From Desulfurobacteriaceae bacterium (lineage in GTDB: Bacteria; Aquificota; Aquificia; Desulfurobacteriales; Desulfurobacteriaceae): a stretch of 35,401 nt of DNA. Below are positions 7,705-16,567 of this stretch, piece after piece. Where the stretch lies: NCBI GenBank assembly GCA_027068415.1, contig JAMOTD010000016.1, positions 1-35,401 on the forward strand. The letters run 5' to 3'. The position numbers were made by a program, and so were the translations under genes. The notes beneath the pieces are model-generated. The model searched no databases. It saw only the letters and a list, made by a program, of their open reading frames with translations, and was not told the DNA's origin. Positions within the stretch are counted from its first letter, which is position 1. Each line of letters starts with the position of its first letter.

Positions 7705-9142
7705 GTCTTAATAACCTCTTATCTATCAGTCGGTTCCTGAATAGTAGCTTCCTCGTTGCCGGCATTACGTACGTGCCGTAGATTTTACAGTCCCTGTACC
7801 TCTGTCCTTCGGTTGAGATAAACCGGAATGAGTTTAATTTCCAGCCCTTAAGGTGGAGCTCCTTCCCCGTAATTACCGTCTGGTTGAAAATCGCGTAAGC
7901 CAGCAGAAGCGCCGGCGGAATCAGTATAAACCTTACCCTGCTCCACAGGTAGAGGACCAAACAGGCAATATAAGTAATTCCGGCCAGAAGTAGGGAAATC
8001 TCGCTGTGGATTACGGCCCACTTCGTATAGTGGAATGAGAGCTGGGTGGCTTTGATGAAGAGCTCCCCAAGAAGCTCAACCGCTCTGTTAATAATCTCTA
8101 CCTTGTAGAGGGTTATCTCCATCAGGAAAACGCTTATGAGAAAAGGGGTGAAGATAAAACCTACCAGAATTGTTGTGAGCCAAGACATCACATTGACTGT
8201 TCCGAAAACGTGAAGGACAATCGGCAGAGTAAAGAGCATGGGAGCGACCGCGACTTTAAAGCTCTTCTCTGCCTTACTTCCTTCTCCCTCAACGCTCAAG
8301 AGTATTCCTCCTACTGCCGCAAAAGAGAGTGCCGCCGAGAGGTTAAACTTACCGAAGAGAACGGTTAAGAGGAAGACAACTCCCAGTAGGTAAAGGGGAG
8401 TAATCTTTCTGAACTCTTCAATTCCCAAAGCTATGAGGAACATAAAGAGGTAAGCCCTCAGCGCAGACGGAGGTAGCCCTGTCAGGGGCATCAGGGGGAG
8501 CATTATTAGAGAAGCGGCAGTTAAAGGTCTGGGAAGCCTGAGGAGTTTTAGGATGCCGGCGAGAGCTCCTATAACAATTCCCACGTGAAGCCCCGAAATC
8601 GCAAGGAAGTGGTAAAGCCCCGAGAGGGAAAAGTACCCCTTGAGAGAGGGGAGAAGCTCAAACCTTATTCCGAAAGTACACGCCCCCGCAACCGCCGATA
8701 TCGGGTAGTCAACTGCCCCTTCAAGCTCCCTGTATAGCCTATACCTCAACCTCTCAAGAGCAACCCTGAGCCCGCTCCCTTTAAGTAAAACTCGTCCATC
8801 TTCATTTATTATGTCTCCTACTTCCACATTCTCTCCTTCCTTAATCCTAATCCACTTCCACCCCTCAACTACAGCAACTTTATAGGTTTCACTGTACTCC
8901 TTTATCCAGATTACTCGGGGTAGTGTTTCTGTGTGTAGAACCAAGGATTGCAAAAGCAAGATAATTCCTACAGGAATTGCCCCTGAGAGTAAATCCTTCC
9001 AGTTGAACCTTATTTTGTAGCTAATTAATGTTATAATGGTAGCGCTCAGCAGGAGTATAAAATAAGGGGTTCCGATTAACTTTAAGGTTAACGCTAAGAA
9101 GCACAGAAAAAAGATGAAAATTATGTGTCTTCTGGGAGGCAA
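7667..9142 (-). CDS. comEC: ComEC/Rec2-family DNA uptake channel, short form
   Basis: 491 residues, a polytopic membrane protein. ComEC moves single-stranded DNA across the inner membrane during transformation. The N-terminus has two or three hydrophobic segments (FIFFLCFLALTLKLIG and following), then a soluble OB-like region (about residues 90-140, VEVGDIINEDGRVLLKGSG), then the Competence domain with the hallmark YHFLAISGLHVGIVIGAL and about eight membrane helices. The C-terminal metallo-beta-lactamase domain of long ComEC proteins is absent; only about 70 polar residues follow the last helix. The start is TTG at 9142 with a GAGGTG site 4 bases upstream. It diverges from cysQ across 56 bases and overlaps mntA downstream. 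Confidence 0.85.
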   Translation of the reverse strand: MPPRRHIIFIFFLCFLALTLKLIGTPYFILLLSATIITLISYKIRFNWKDLLSGAIPVGIILLLQSLVLHTETLPRVIWIKEYSETYKVAVVEGWKWIRIKEGENVEVGDIINEDGRVLLKGSGLRVALERLRYRLYRELEGAVDYPISAVAGACTFGIRFELLPSLKGYFSLSGLYHFLAISGLHVGIVIGALAGILKLLRLPRPLTAASLIMLPLMPLTGLPPSALRAYLFMFLIALGIEEFRKITPLYLLGVVFLLTVLFGKFNLSAALSFAAVGGILLSVEGEGSKAEKSFKVAVAPMLFTLPIVLHVFGTVNVMSWLTTILVGFIFTPFLISVFLMEITLYKVEIINRAVELLGELFIKATQLSFHYTKWAVIHSEISLLLAGITYIACLVLYLWSRVRFILIPPALLLAYAIFNQTVITGKELHLKGWKLNSFRFISTEGQRYRDCKIYGTYVMPATRKLLFRNRLIDKRLLRLEGKGLHKRGVH

Positions 9143-9174
9143 CTTTCACCTCGTAAATTTTGAAGTTTTAGCGT

Positions 9175-9180
9175 TATATT
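9175..9180 (+). promoter_or_regulatory. Candidate -10 element of the cysQ-led operon
   Basis: TATATT (9175-9180, part of GTTATATTAAAA) lies 19 bases before the TTG start of cysQ in the 56-base gap to the divergent comEC. No good -35 is found at 16-18 bases, so any promoter here may be activator-dependent. It is the only clear promoter-like site before the long cysQ-to-manC run. Confidence 0.35.
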
Positions 9181-9198
9181 AAAACACGGGAGGGTATT

Positions 9199-10002
9199 TT
9201 GAAGGAAGAGTTGAGGTTTGTTATTGAAGTTGCTCTGAAGGCAGGAAGGGAAATTATAGAAGTTTACGCAAGTGGGAATTTGGTTTTCTGGAATAAGGAT
9301 GATAAATCTCCTTTGACAGAAGCTGACATGCGTGCTAACTCCTTGATAGTTAAGGAGCTCTCGGATTTTGGCTACCCTGTTCTTTCTGAGGAAGGTAAAA
9401 AAATCTCTTTTCAAGAAAGGAAAAATTGGAGAAGGTTTTGGCTAATAGACCCTCTTGATGGGACTAAAGAGTTTTTAAAAAGGAATGGAGAATTTACGGT
9501 AAATATAGCTCTAGTAGAGGATAGAAAGCCCGTAATGGGGGTGGTTTATGCTCCGGCTCTTGGGCTTCTTTATTTCTCAACTCCGAACGAGGCTTATAAA
9601 GTTGATGGGGTCTTGTCTGAGCTTTCCGTTGAAGAGATTTTCGGAAAAGCGAGAGTTCTTCCTTGCGTTTCTCCCGAAGAAAGAAAAATCCGAGTGGTCG
9701 CTTCTCGCTCTCATCTCTCCAAGGAGACAGAAGAGTTTGTTGAAAAGTTAAGGAAGAAAGGAAGAGTTGACTTTCTTTCTGTTGGGAGCTCTTTAAAACT
9801 TTGCTATGTTGCTGAGGGTAAAGCTGACGTTTATCCCCGTTACGCCCCGACTATGGAGTGGGACACGGCTGCGGGTCAGGCGATAGTTGAGGCCTCCGGA
9901 GGGAAAGTTCTTGAAGCAGAAACTATGGAACCGCTGGTCTATAACAAGGAAAATCTTCTTAATCCTTATTTTATTGCTTTAAGAAGAGGTTATGAGTTAT
10001 AG
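9199..10002 (+). CDS. cysQ: CysQ, 3'(2'),5'-bisphosphate nucleotidase
   Basis: 267 residues of the lithium-sensitive FIG/IMPase superfamily. CysQ dephosphorylates PAP (and PAPS) to AMP, removing the inhibitory by-product of sulfotransferases. Metal-binding motifs are visible: KSPLTEAD (near residue 40), VLSEEG (residues 61-66), IDPLDGTKEF (residues 83-92, the two-Asp signature) and MEWDTAAG near residue 217. CysQ is favoured over inositol monophosphatase by the TKEF continuation and by its neighbours cysC and sat. The start is TTG at 9199 behind GGGAGGG; the sequence after it, KEELRFVIEVALKAG, begins like other family members. It opens the sulfate-activation part of the operon and overlaps the transporter gene by 11 bases. 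Confidence 0.92.
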   Translation: MKEELRFVIEVALKAGREIIEVYASGNLVFWNKDDKSPLTEADMRANSLIVKELSDFGYPVLSEEGKKISFQERKNWRRFWLIDPLDGTKEFLKRNGEFTVNIALVEDRKPVMGVVYAPALGLLYFSTPNEAYKVDGVLSELSVEEIFGKARVLPCVSPEERKIRVVASRSHLSKETEEFVEKLRKKGRVDFLSVGSSLKLCYVAEGKADVYPRYAPTMEWDTAAGQAIVEASGGKVLEAETMEPLVYNKENLLNPYFIALRRGYEL

Positions 10003-11755
10003 TGCGTTAGTTCTTCTTGTTTTGCTCGGACTTTTAATTTACTTACTTTACACGGAAAAGCTTCACCCTGTCGTTTCCTTTTTTCTCGTAGTTGCAACCC
10101 TCGTTGTTCTGGGAATTCTTACCCCTGAAGAGGCCTTAACGGGTTTTTCAAACGAGCAGATTGTAGTAATAGCCCTTCTCCTTGTAATAAGCTCAATAAT
10201 TAAAAAATTTGAGATAACCGGTTTGATATTCTCTAAGCTTCTTGGAAAAGAAGAACGCTACCCGTTTTTTTTGGCAAAGATGATGGGAGTTGTATCTTTT
10301 CTCTCTGCCTTTTTAAATAATACGCCAGTAGTTGCAACATTTATGCCTTACGTTTACCAGTGGGGGAGAAACAAAGGTATATCTCCTTCAAAGCTTTTAA
10401 TCCCCCTTTCTTATGCGGCCATTTTGGGCGGAACTACTACCCTTATAGGTACCTCAACCAACCTTATAGTGAATGCTCTTGCAGTTGAATCCGGCCTAAA
10501 ACCTTTAGGACTTTTTGACTTTCTCTATGCAGGTCTTCCTGCCGTTCTTGTGGGAACCATTTATATGGTTCTTTTTGGTCACCGCCTCCTTCCGGAGAGG
10601 GAAGACATACTCTCTTCTTTTCTGAAGGGTAAGAGGGAGTACCTTATTGAGACAGTTGTCCCCAGATTCTCTCCAATTATTGGAAAAACGGTCTTGGATG
10701 CCGGCCTCAGGAACTTGAAGGGGCTTTTTCTGGTGGAAATCGTCAGGGAAGAAGAGAGAATTGCTCCCGTTTCGCCTAAGGACATTATAAGAGAGGGAGA
10801 TGCTTTAATCTTTGCCGGTGACCCCGACAGTATAGTTGAGCTTATAAAGGAGAAAAGAGCTCTTACTCTTCCTTCAGATTGTCACTTTGCCCTTAGCCAG
10901 AAAATAGAGGTAGTTGAAGCTTTAATTCCTGTAAACTCTTCTCTGGTGGGAAAAAAGGTTAGGGAGACTGGTTTCAGAGCAAAGTTTGACGCAGCGATAA
11001 TTGCAATCCACAGGGACGGAGAAAGGTTAAGAGGAAAGATTGGGGAGATGGTTTTAAAACCCGGAGACCTTTTGCTACTATTGGCAGGAGAGGATTTCTG
11101 GAGCAGAGTCAAGGATAGCGACGATATGTTTGTAGTAAACAAGGTAAACGAAACCCTTACTGTAGACAGTAAAAAAGCTCTGATTTTCCTCTTTCTATTT
11201 TTGCTTGTGATTGCCCTTTCTGCTTTTGGCCTTTTCCCTCTTTTTAAGTCCCTTTTGGTTCTCCTTGCCGTTATTGTCCTTTTTAAGATGGCCACCTACG
11301 GAGAGATAAAGAGAAGCATAGACCTTAACATGGTTATGATGGCAGCCTTCTCTTTTGCCATTGGTATTGCAATAGCGAAAACCGGTCTTGCCGATTTTAT
11401 TGCCCATAAAGTGGTTGCAGTTGCCGGTGAACTGGGAGTTGTCGGAGCTCTTCTTTCTATCTACATAATTACAAATCTTTTGACTGAGTTTGTTACAAAC
11501 GTTGCTGCGGCTACTATGGTTTTCCCGGTTGCCCTTTCTGTTTCAAAGTTTTACTCCTCTTCTCCGCCGGAACTCTTTATACTTACTGTGGCCTACGCGG
11601 CCTCGGCCAGTTTTATGACTCCTATTGGCTATCAAACTAACCTTATGGTTTACGGTCCCGGTAACTACCGTTTTAAAGACTTTTTGAGGGTGGGAGTTCC
11701 TCTTTCCTTTTTATTTATGTCTGTTATAATTCTGCTACTTTCTTTAAGAACATAA
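9992..11755 (+). CDS. SLC13/SAC1-family anion transporter, probable sulfate importer
   Basis: 587 residues in the layout of the SLC13 divalent anion/sodium symporter family with soluble TrkA-C (RCK-C) domains inserted between two membrane halves. Membrane half one covers about residues 1-195 and contains [14 protein letters not shown] and [16 protein letters not shown], the S-N-T anion-site motif. Two TrkA-C domains follow at about 215-290 and 300-380 (each with a GDLLLLLAG- or GDALIFAGD-like end). Half two (about 400-587) ends with the matching [18 protein letters not shown]. Substrate cannot be read from sequence, but its place between cysQ and cysC makes sulfate the likely cargo. The start is ATG at 9992, inside the end of cysQ. 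Confidence 0.88.
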   Translation: MSYSALVLLVLLGLLIYLLYTEKLHPVVSFFLVVATLVVLGILTPEEALTGFSNEQIVVIALLLVISSIIKKFEITGLIFSKLLGKEERYPFFLAKMMGVVSFLSAFLNNTPVVATFMPYVYQWGRNKGISPSKLLIPLSYAAILGGTTTLIGTSTNLIVNALAVESGLKPLGLFDFLYAGLPAVLVGTIYMVLFGHRLLPEREDILSSFLKGKREYLIETVVPRFSPIIGKTVLDAGLRNLKGLFLVEIVREEERIAPVSPKDIIREGDALIFAGDPDSIVELIKEKRALTLPSDCHFALSQKIEVVEALIPVNSSLVGKKVRETGFRAKFDAAIIAIHRDGERLRGKIGEMVLKPGDLLLLLAGEDFWSRVKDSDDMFVVNKVNETLTVDSKKALIFLFLFLLVIALSAFGLFPLFKSLLVLLAVIVLFKMATYGEIKRSIDLNMVMMAAFSFAIGIAIAKTGLADFIAHKVVAVAGELGVVGALLSIYIITNLLTEFVTNVAAATMVFPVALSVSKFYSSSPPELFILTVAYAASASFMTPIGYQTNLMVYGPGNYRFKDFLRVGVPLSFLFMSVIILLLSLRT

Positions 11756-11765
11756 GGGGGCGGAA

Positions 11766-12368
11766 GTGGAGAAAAAAATTCTGGTTTCTTATAAAGGGAG
11801 AATTACCCGGAGAGACAGGGAAAGGCTTAATGGCCATAAGTCTTTTATTTTGTGGTTTACTGGCTTTTCTGGCTCGGGTAAGTCAACTCTTTCCCATAAA
11901 GTGGAAGAGAAACTTTACGAGATGGGCGTTCACACCTATGTCCTTGACGGCGACAACATAAGACAGGGTCTTAACAAAGACCTCGGTTTTTCCAAAGGAG
12001 ATAGAGAAGAAAACATCAGAAGAATAGGGGAGGTCGCCAAACTCTTTGTAGATGCTGGTATTGCCGTTTTAACCGCCTTTATTTCTCCCTACAGGAGAGA
12101 TAGAGAGTTTGTTAGAAACTTGGTTGACGAGGGAGACTTTATAGAGGTTTACGTTAAGTGCCCCCTTGAAGTTTGTGAGCAGAGGGACCCTAAAGGTCTT
12201 TACAAGAAGGCCAGGGCAGGAGAGATAAAGAACTTTACGGGAATAGATGACCCCTACGAGGAGCCCGAAAACCCGGAGATTGTTGTTGAGACCGATAAGA
12301 TGAGCGTAGAGCAGTGTGTGGATAGGATAATTGACTACCTTGTTAAGAACAATTACATAAAAGCTTAG
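11766..12368 (+). CDS. cysC: Adenylylsulfate (APS) kinase
   Basis: 200 residues, the single-domain form. It phosphorylates APS to PAPS using ATP. Visible: the P-loop GFSGSGKST (near residues 35-43), the APS-binding [26 protein letters not shown], the [10 protein letters not shown] segment with the conserved Ser, and the lid region [23 protein letters not shown]. The start is GTG at 11766, ten bases after the transporter stop, behind AAGGGGG. It is 13 bases upstream of sat. No cysH or cysN is nearby, so PAPS is more likely to serve sulfation than reduction. Confidence 0.95.
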   Translation: MEKKILVSYKGRITRRDRERLNGHKSFILWFTGFSGSGKSTLSHKVEEKLYEMGVHTYVLDGDNIRQGLNKDLGFSKGDREENIRRIGEVAKLFVDAGIAVLTAFISPYRRDREFVRNLVDEGDFIEVYVKCPLEVCEQRDPKGLYKKARAGEIKNFTGIDDPYEEPENPEIVVETDKMSVEQCVDRIIDYLVKNNYIKA

Positions 12369-12381
12369 GAAGGAGGTAATT

Positions 12382-13536
12382 GTGATTAAGCCCCACGGCG
12401 GAAAGCTTGTAAACAGACTTGCCACTTCTGAGGAGAGAGAAGAGCTCATAAAGAAGATGGAAACTCTCCCGAAGATTTTTGCCGGAGATAGGTATGTTGG
12501 CCACTGTGAGATGATAGCTATAGGAGGCTACTCTCCCCTTAAGGGATTTATGACCAAGGAAGAAGCAGAAGCTGTTATAAAAGACGTTCATCTGCCCTCA
12601 GGGCTTCTCTGGTCAATTCCTATAGTTCTTCCGGTTAAGGAGGAACTCTGGAAGAGCTTGAAAATTGGCGATGAGGTTGCTATTTACGATAAGCACAACC
12701 GTCCGATTGCAGTAATTGTTGTTGAGGACAAGTATACCCTTGACCTTGACTTCTACTGTGAGAACGTCTTTAAGACTACAGATGAAAACCATCCCGGAGT
12801 GGCCTTCGTTAAGAGCGCCGGGAACCACTTTATTGGCGGGGAGCTCCTTCGCCTCGTTAACCGTCCTATAAGAGATGGAATAGACGAGTCCTACTATCAA
12901 GACCCCGTTCAGGTGAGGAAAGTAATAGAGGAAAAGGGCTGGAAAAGAATCGTTGCTTTCCAGACCAGGAACCCCATTCACAGGGCTCACGAGTATATAA
13001 TAAAGTGTGCCCTTGAGACAATGGACGGAGCTCTAATCCACCCACTCGTTGGGGAAACAAAGAAAGACGACATACCTGCTCCTGTAAGGATGAAGTGTTA
13101 TGAAGCTTTAATAAATAACTACTTCAACAAAAACCGCGTTCACCTTAGTGTTCTTCCGGCTCCGATGCACTACGCAGGCCCAAGGGAAGCAGTTCATCAC
13201 ATGCTCATGCGCAAAAACTACGGTTGCACCCACATGATAATCGGCCGCGACCACGCAGGGGTTGGCGACTACTACGGAACCTACGAAGCCCAGGAATTTG
13301 TAGACCAGTTTGTTGACGAGCTTGAAATTCAGCCTCTCAAGTTTGAGCACGCATTCTACTGCACAATTTGCGAGAACATGGCAACCTCAAAAACCTGTCC
13401 TCACCCTAAGGATGCTCACATCCACCTCAGCGGGACCAAAGTCCGCGCGATGCTCAGAGAAGGCAAAAAACCACCTAAGGAGTTCTCTCGTCCAGAAGTT
13501 GCGAATATTTTAATCGCTTGGATACAAAGTGAATAA
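12382..13536 (+). CDS. sat: ATP sulfurylase
   Basis: 384 residues, the single-chain Sat type (not CysND). It adenylylates sulfate to APS. Visible: the ATP-binding QTRNPIHRAHEYI with its HxxH-like pair, HPLVGETKKDDIP, GRDHAGVGDYYG, and the C-terminal LSGTKVRAMLREGKKPPKEFSRPEV. A Cys cluster in FYCTICENMATSKTCPHP resembles the zinc site of thermophile ATP sulfurylases such as that of Thermus. Sat enzymes can also run in reverse in dissimilatory sulfur metabolism, but the neighbours cysC and cysQ and the sulfotransferase downstream point to synthesis. The start is GTG at 12382 behind a perfect AGGAGG. It is the last gene before the AT-rich segment and carries one GGAGCTCC octamer. Confidence 0.95.
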   Translation: MIKPHGGKLVNRLATSEEREELIKKMETLPKIFAGDRYVGHCEMIAIGGYSPLKGFMTKEEAEAVIKDVHLPSGLLWSIPIVLPVKEELWKSLKIGDEVAIYDKHNRPIAVIVVEDKYTLDLDFYCENVFKTTDENHPGVAFVKSAGNHFIGGELLRLVNRPIRDGIDESYYQDPVQVRKVIEEKGWKRIVAFQTRNPIHRAHEYIIKCALETMDGALIHPLVGETKKDDIPAPVRMKCYEALINNYFNKNRVHLSVLPAPMHYAGPREAVHHMLMRKNYGCTHMIIGRDHAGVGDYYGTYEAQEFVDQFVDELEIQPLKFEHAFYCTICENMATSKTCPHPKDAHIHLSGTKVRAMLREGKKPPKEFSRPEVANILIAWIQSE

Positions 13537-13539
13537 AGT

Positions 13540-14838
13540 ATGGAAGGGCTGAGCCAAGTTTTATCTAAGTCAAGCCTTGTCTTACTTTTAAGGCTCCTTG
13601 GAATTTTAGGGGGTTATTTATTTATGCTTGTGGTTTCTCGAAATTTTGGATCTAAGGTTTGGGGTGATTTTTCAATATTTTTAGTAATACTACAGTTATT
13701 GGGCTCAGTAGCAAAGTTTGGTTTGGATACTACTTTCTTGAAGTTGGCTTCGGAAACTTGGGTTAAGAAAAAGTATTCTCTGTTAAGTAGATTGTATGTG
13801 TCTTCTTTGACTTTACTTATCTTATTTTCTTTAATTATTTCCTTGATTACTTATTTTTCGGCTAACTATATGGCTATTTATGTTTTTCATAAACCTTATT
13901 TGGGGATTTACTTTCGTTTTATCTCGTTTCTTATTCCTTTTTTTGCTCTTCTAGGATTACACTCTGAAGGTTTGAGGGCTATAAGTAAGATTTTACTACA
14001 TATGCTCTCGCAACAAGCTGGTTTATTTTTGTGTGCGTTTTTAAGCTTAGGTTTACTTTATCATGTTAAATATGATTTAGGTGGTTTATTGCCTTTTATT
14101 TCATATGCTATAGCAGTGTTGTTTTGTTTAATTATAGCAGTATCGTCTTGGCTAGTTTTTTCTAGAACTAGAGTTAAATTATTTATATTTAGTGATTTAA
14201 CTTTGGAGCTGTATAGGTATATTTTAAGACTTTCACTGCCATTATTTATATCGGGTATTGCAAGTATGTTAATGACATGGACAGATATAATTATGTTAGG
14301 TATTTTTTTACCATCGAGCGATGTAGGCATTTACAGTGTAGCTTTAAGAATATCCACGTTAGTAAGTATTGTATTAATAGCTGTGAACACAGTTGCCGCG
14401 CCTAAGTTTGCGGGATTTTGGGCTCTAGGAAAAGCTGATGAGTTGATCTTTTTTGCTAAGAAGGTTACCCAATTTATTAGTGTAATTTCTATTATTTTAT
14501 TTTCTGTAGTAATTTTTTTTGGAAAAGAAGTGTTGATGTTTTTTGGTAATGAGTATGTAAACGGTTTATCGTCTTTAATTGTCTTATCCTTTGGTCAACT
14601 TATAAATGCTATGGCTGGTAGTGTGGGTTATATTCTAATAATGACTCAATATCAAACTTTTCATAGAAATGTTATACTGTTAGGAGCACTACTTAATGTA
14701 ACTTTGAACTTTGTTTTAATACCATACTTGGGTATATTAGGAGCGGCCTTTTCCACTACATTAACTTTGGTATTTTGGAATGTTATTTTCTCTTGGAAAG
14801 TTAAGCAAATTTTTGGAAAATGGATTTTTGGATTTTAG
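13540..14838 (+). CDS. Wzx-type polysaccharide flippase
   Basis: 432 residues, almost entirely hydrophobic with about 12 to 14 membrane segments, in the MOP/polysaccharide-export style. Such proteins flip undecaprenyl-linked repeat units across the inner membrane. The N-terminus (LVLLLRLLGILGGYLFMLVVSRNFGSKVWG) has the typical R-x-x-G after the first helix, and the centre has MLTWTDIIMLGIFLPSSDVGIYSVALR, a common flippase motif region. The start is ATG at 13540, only 3 bases after the sat stop, with no clear ribosome-binding site, so translation probably depends on coupling with sat. Base composition drops sharply in GC here and stays low to about 22110, suggesting lateral origin. Confidence 0.85.
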   Translation: MEGLSQVLSKSSLVLLLRLLGILGGYLFMLVVSRNFGSKVWGDFSIFLVILQLLGSVAKFGLDTTFLKLASETWVKKKYSLLSRLYVSSLTLLILFSLIISLITYFSANYMAIYVFHKPYLGIYFRFISFLIPFFALLGLHSEGLRAISKILLHMLSQQAGLFLCAFLSLGLLYHVKYDLGGLLPFISYAIAVLFCLIIAVSSWLVFSRTRVKLFIFSDLTLELYRYILRLSLPLFISGIASMLMTWTDIIMLGIFLPSSDVGIYSVALRISTLVSIVLIAVNTVAAPKFAGFWALGKADELIFFAKKVTQFISVISIILFSVVIFFGKEVLMFFGNEYVNGLSSLIVLSFGQLINAMAGSVGYILIMTQYQTFHRNVILLGALLNVTLNFVLIPYLGILGAAFSTTLTLVFWNVIFSWKVKQIFGKWIFGF

Positions 14839-14851
14839 AAGGAGGTAGTAG

Positions 14852-15682
14852 GTGAAACTGCCAAATTTTCTTATAGTAGGAGTTCCTAAGGCTGGAACAA
14901 CGTCTGTTTATTATTGGTTAAATCAACACCCGCAGGTTTATATGAGTCCGATTAAGGAACCGCATTACTTTTCTCAAATAGGGAATGAAGACCATATAAA
15001 TAGTTGGGATAATTACGTTAAACTTTTTTCTGGTGCAAGTACTAAGCACCTATCTGTTGGGGAGGCTAGTACGTCTTACTTTTACTTTTATAAAGAAGCT
15101 ATTCCTCTTATAAAGAAGCGTTTAGACAATCCAAAAATAATAGTTATTCTAAGAAATCCTGTTGATAGAGCATGGTCCCATTATATGATGCAAAAAAAAT
15201 ATGGTTGGATTAAACAGGAGGATTTTTTTTCTAAGGACTTGGCATATCTAAAGTCTTCCTGGGGGATTAAAAGACCACATATAGAGCTTGGCTTTTATTC
15301 TGATGCTTTAAGAGCTTATTTAAATTCATTTGCTAAGGTTAAAGTTATGTTTTATGATGATTTGAAACATCGACCACATGATTTTGTTAAGGAACTTTAT
15401 GAATTCCTTGGTGTAGATAGTAGTTTTATACCTAATTTCGAAGTTAGAAATGTCTCTGGTGAACCCAGGAATAGGCTGATAGGTTTTCTTCTATCCAACT
15501 CTTTGTCACAGAAACTGATTCCTCACATTCCATATGTTATTAAAGCACCGTTCAGGAAAATCCTTCTAAAGAAGGAGGTTATACCCAGTGAAGTTAAAAA
15601 GAGATTACTAGACATTTACTTAGAAGATATTGAGAAAGTAGAAAAATTGCTTGGAGTTAATTTAGAACGCTGGAAATCTTGA
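14852..15682 (+). CDS. PAPS-dependent sulfotransferase
   Basis: 276 residues of the Sulfotransfer_1 family. The N-terminal FLIVGVPKAGTTSVYYWLNQ contains the 5'-phosphosulfate-binding loop PKAGTTS (residues 12-18) with its catalytic-type Lys13; the 3'-phosphate-binding motif is VILRNPVDRAWSHYMM (residues 98-113, Arg101 and Ser109). A substrate-side segment KEPHYFS (residues 35-41) is shared with heparan-sulfate-type enzymes. The likely acceptor is a sugar of the polymer built by the neighbouring genes. The PAPS donor can come from sat and cysC just upstream, and cysQ would clear PAP. The start is GTG at 14852 behind AAGGAGG. No signal peptide, so sulfation would happen in the cytoplasm on lipid-linked intermediates. 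Confidence 0.92.
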   Translation: MKLPNFLIVGVPKAGTTSVYYWLNQHPQVYMSPIKEPHYFSQIGNEDHINSWDNYVKLFSGASTKHLSVGEASTSYFYFYKEAIPLIKKRLDNPKIIVILRNPVDRAWSHYMMQKKYGWIKQEDFFSKDLAYLKSSWGIKRPHIELGFYSDALRAYLNSFAKVKVMFYDDLKHRPHDFVKELYEFLGVDSSFIPNFEVRNVSGEPRNRLIGFLLSNSLSQKLIPHIPYVIKAPFRKILLKKEVIPSEVKKRLLDIYLEDIEKVEKLLGVNLERWKS

Positions 15683-15694
15683 TAAGGAGGGGAC

Positions 15695-16567
15695 TTGAAG
15701 AAAACTTTTTCTTTGGTTATTCCTACTCTTGGAAGGGTTCAGGAACTAGATAGGTTGTTGGAAAGTATAAGATATCAAACTATGCCTATTGATGCTTTAG
15801 AAGTGATTATTGTGGATCAAAATGAGGATTCAAGGCTTAATGCAATAGTTTCTAAATATAGTAAGCAATTTTTTATAAAACATTTAAAAGTTAATTTTAA
15901 AGGTGCTGCAAGGGCTAGGAACTATGGACTTAAATTCGCTACGGGAAGGTATATAAACTTTCCTGACGATGATTCTTTTTTATCTAAAGATACTTTAAAG
16001 AAAGTGTTAGCTTTTTTTAGTGTGAATCAAAGTTATGATGCTTTGGCTGTTAAGGTTTTAGATCCTATTAAAAAGAAACCAGCTTTGTTGAATTTCCCTA
16101 ATATGTCGGGAGAAATTAGTTGTTTTAACTTCTATAGAAGAACTATAGAGTTTAATATTTTTTGGAAAAGGGATATCCTACTTCGTTTAGGGGGATTTGA
16201 CGAGAATTTGGGTGTTGGTACTTTTTTTGCTTCAGAAGAAAGTGGTGATTTAGTTTTAAGAGCTTTATCAAACAGTTATAAGCTTTTTTATAATGCTGAT
16301 ATTATTCTTTATCATCCTGATAAGAGAAATCCAAGTCTTGATAAAGTTTATTCTTATGCTCTTGGTTTCGGGGCTTTGCTTAATAAACATATAAAATCTA
16401 GGAATTTATGTATATTACCTTATGCTATTAACTATCTGGGTAGAGCCATTATTGGTATGCTACTATATATGGTACTATACAACGGTTATAAATTTAAAAA
16501 GTACTATTTAAGACTTAAAGGATCTATTCAAGGATTTAAGTATGCAGGGAAGACCTTGGAATATTGA
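15695..16567 (+). CDS. Glycosyltransferase family 2
   Basis: 290 residues with a GT-A fold N-terminus: FSLVIPTLGRVQELDRLLES, then VIIVDQNEDSRL, GAARARNYGL (residues 70-79) and the metal/nucleotide-binding triplet PDDDSFL with Asp91-93. A GGFDENLGVGTFFASEESGD segment matches the acceptor-loop region of GT2 enzymes. The C-terminus has one or two hydrophobic stretches (LGRAIIGMLLYMVLY), suggesting membrane attachment. The sugar and linkage cannot be read from sequence. The start is TTG at 15695, decided by AAGGAGG 8 bases upstream. It overlaps the following polymerase gene by 26 bases. Confidence 0.88.
   Translation: MKKTFSLVIPTLGRVQELDRLLESIRYQTMPIDALEVIIVDQNEDSRLNAIVSKYSKQFFIKHLKVNFKGAARARNYGLKFATGRYINFPDDDSFLSKDTLKKVLAFFSVNQSYDALAVKVLDPIKKKPALLNFPNMSGEISCFNFYRRTIEFNIFWKRDILLRLGGFDENLGVGTFFASEESGDLVLRALSNSYKLFYNADIILYHPDKRNPSLDKVYSYALGFGALLNKHIKSRNLCILPYAINYLGRAIIGMLLYMVLYNGYKFKKYYLRLKGSIQGFKYAGKTLEY

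Noticed and set aside
7113-7781. A 222-codon plus-strand frame across the toxin-antitoxin genes
   Set aside because: Ser/Leu/Arg-rich translation with no domain; the minus-strand MntA and HEPN motifs are real and the frame has no good start.
12382-13536. sat as part of dissimilatory sulfate reduction
   Set aside because: No apr or dsr genes nearby; cysC, cysQ and a sulfotransferase point to PAPS synthesis instead.
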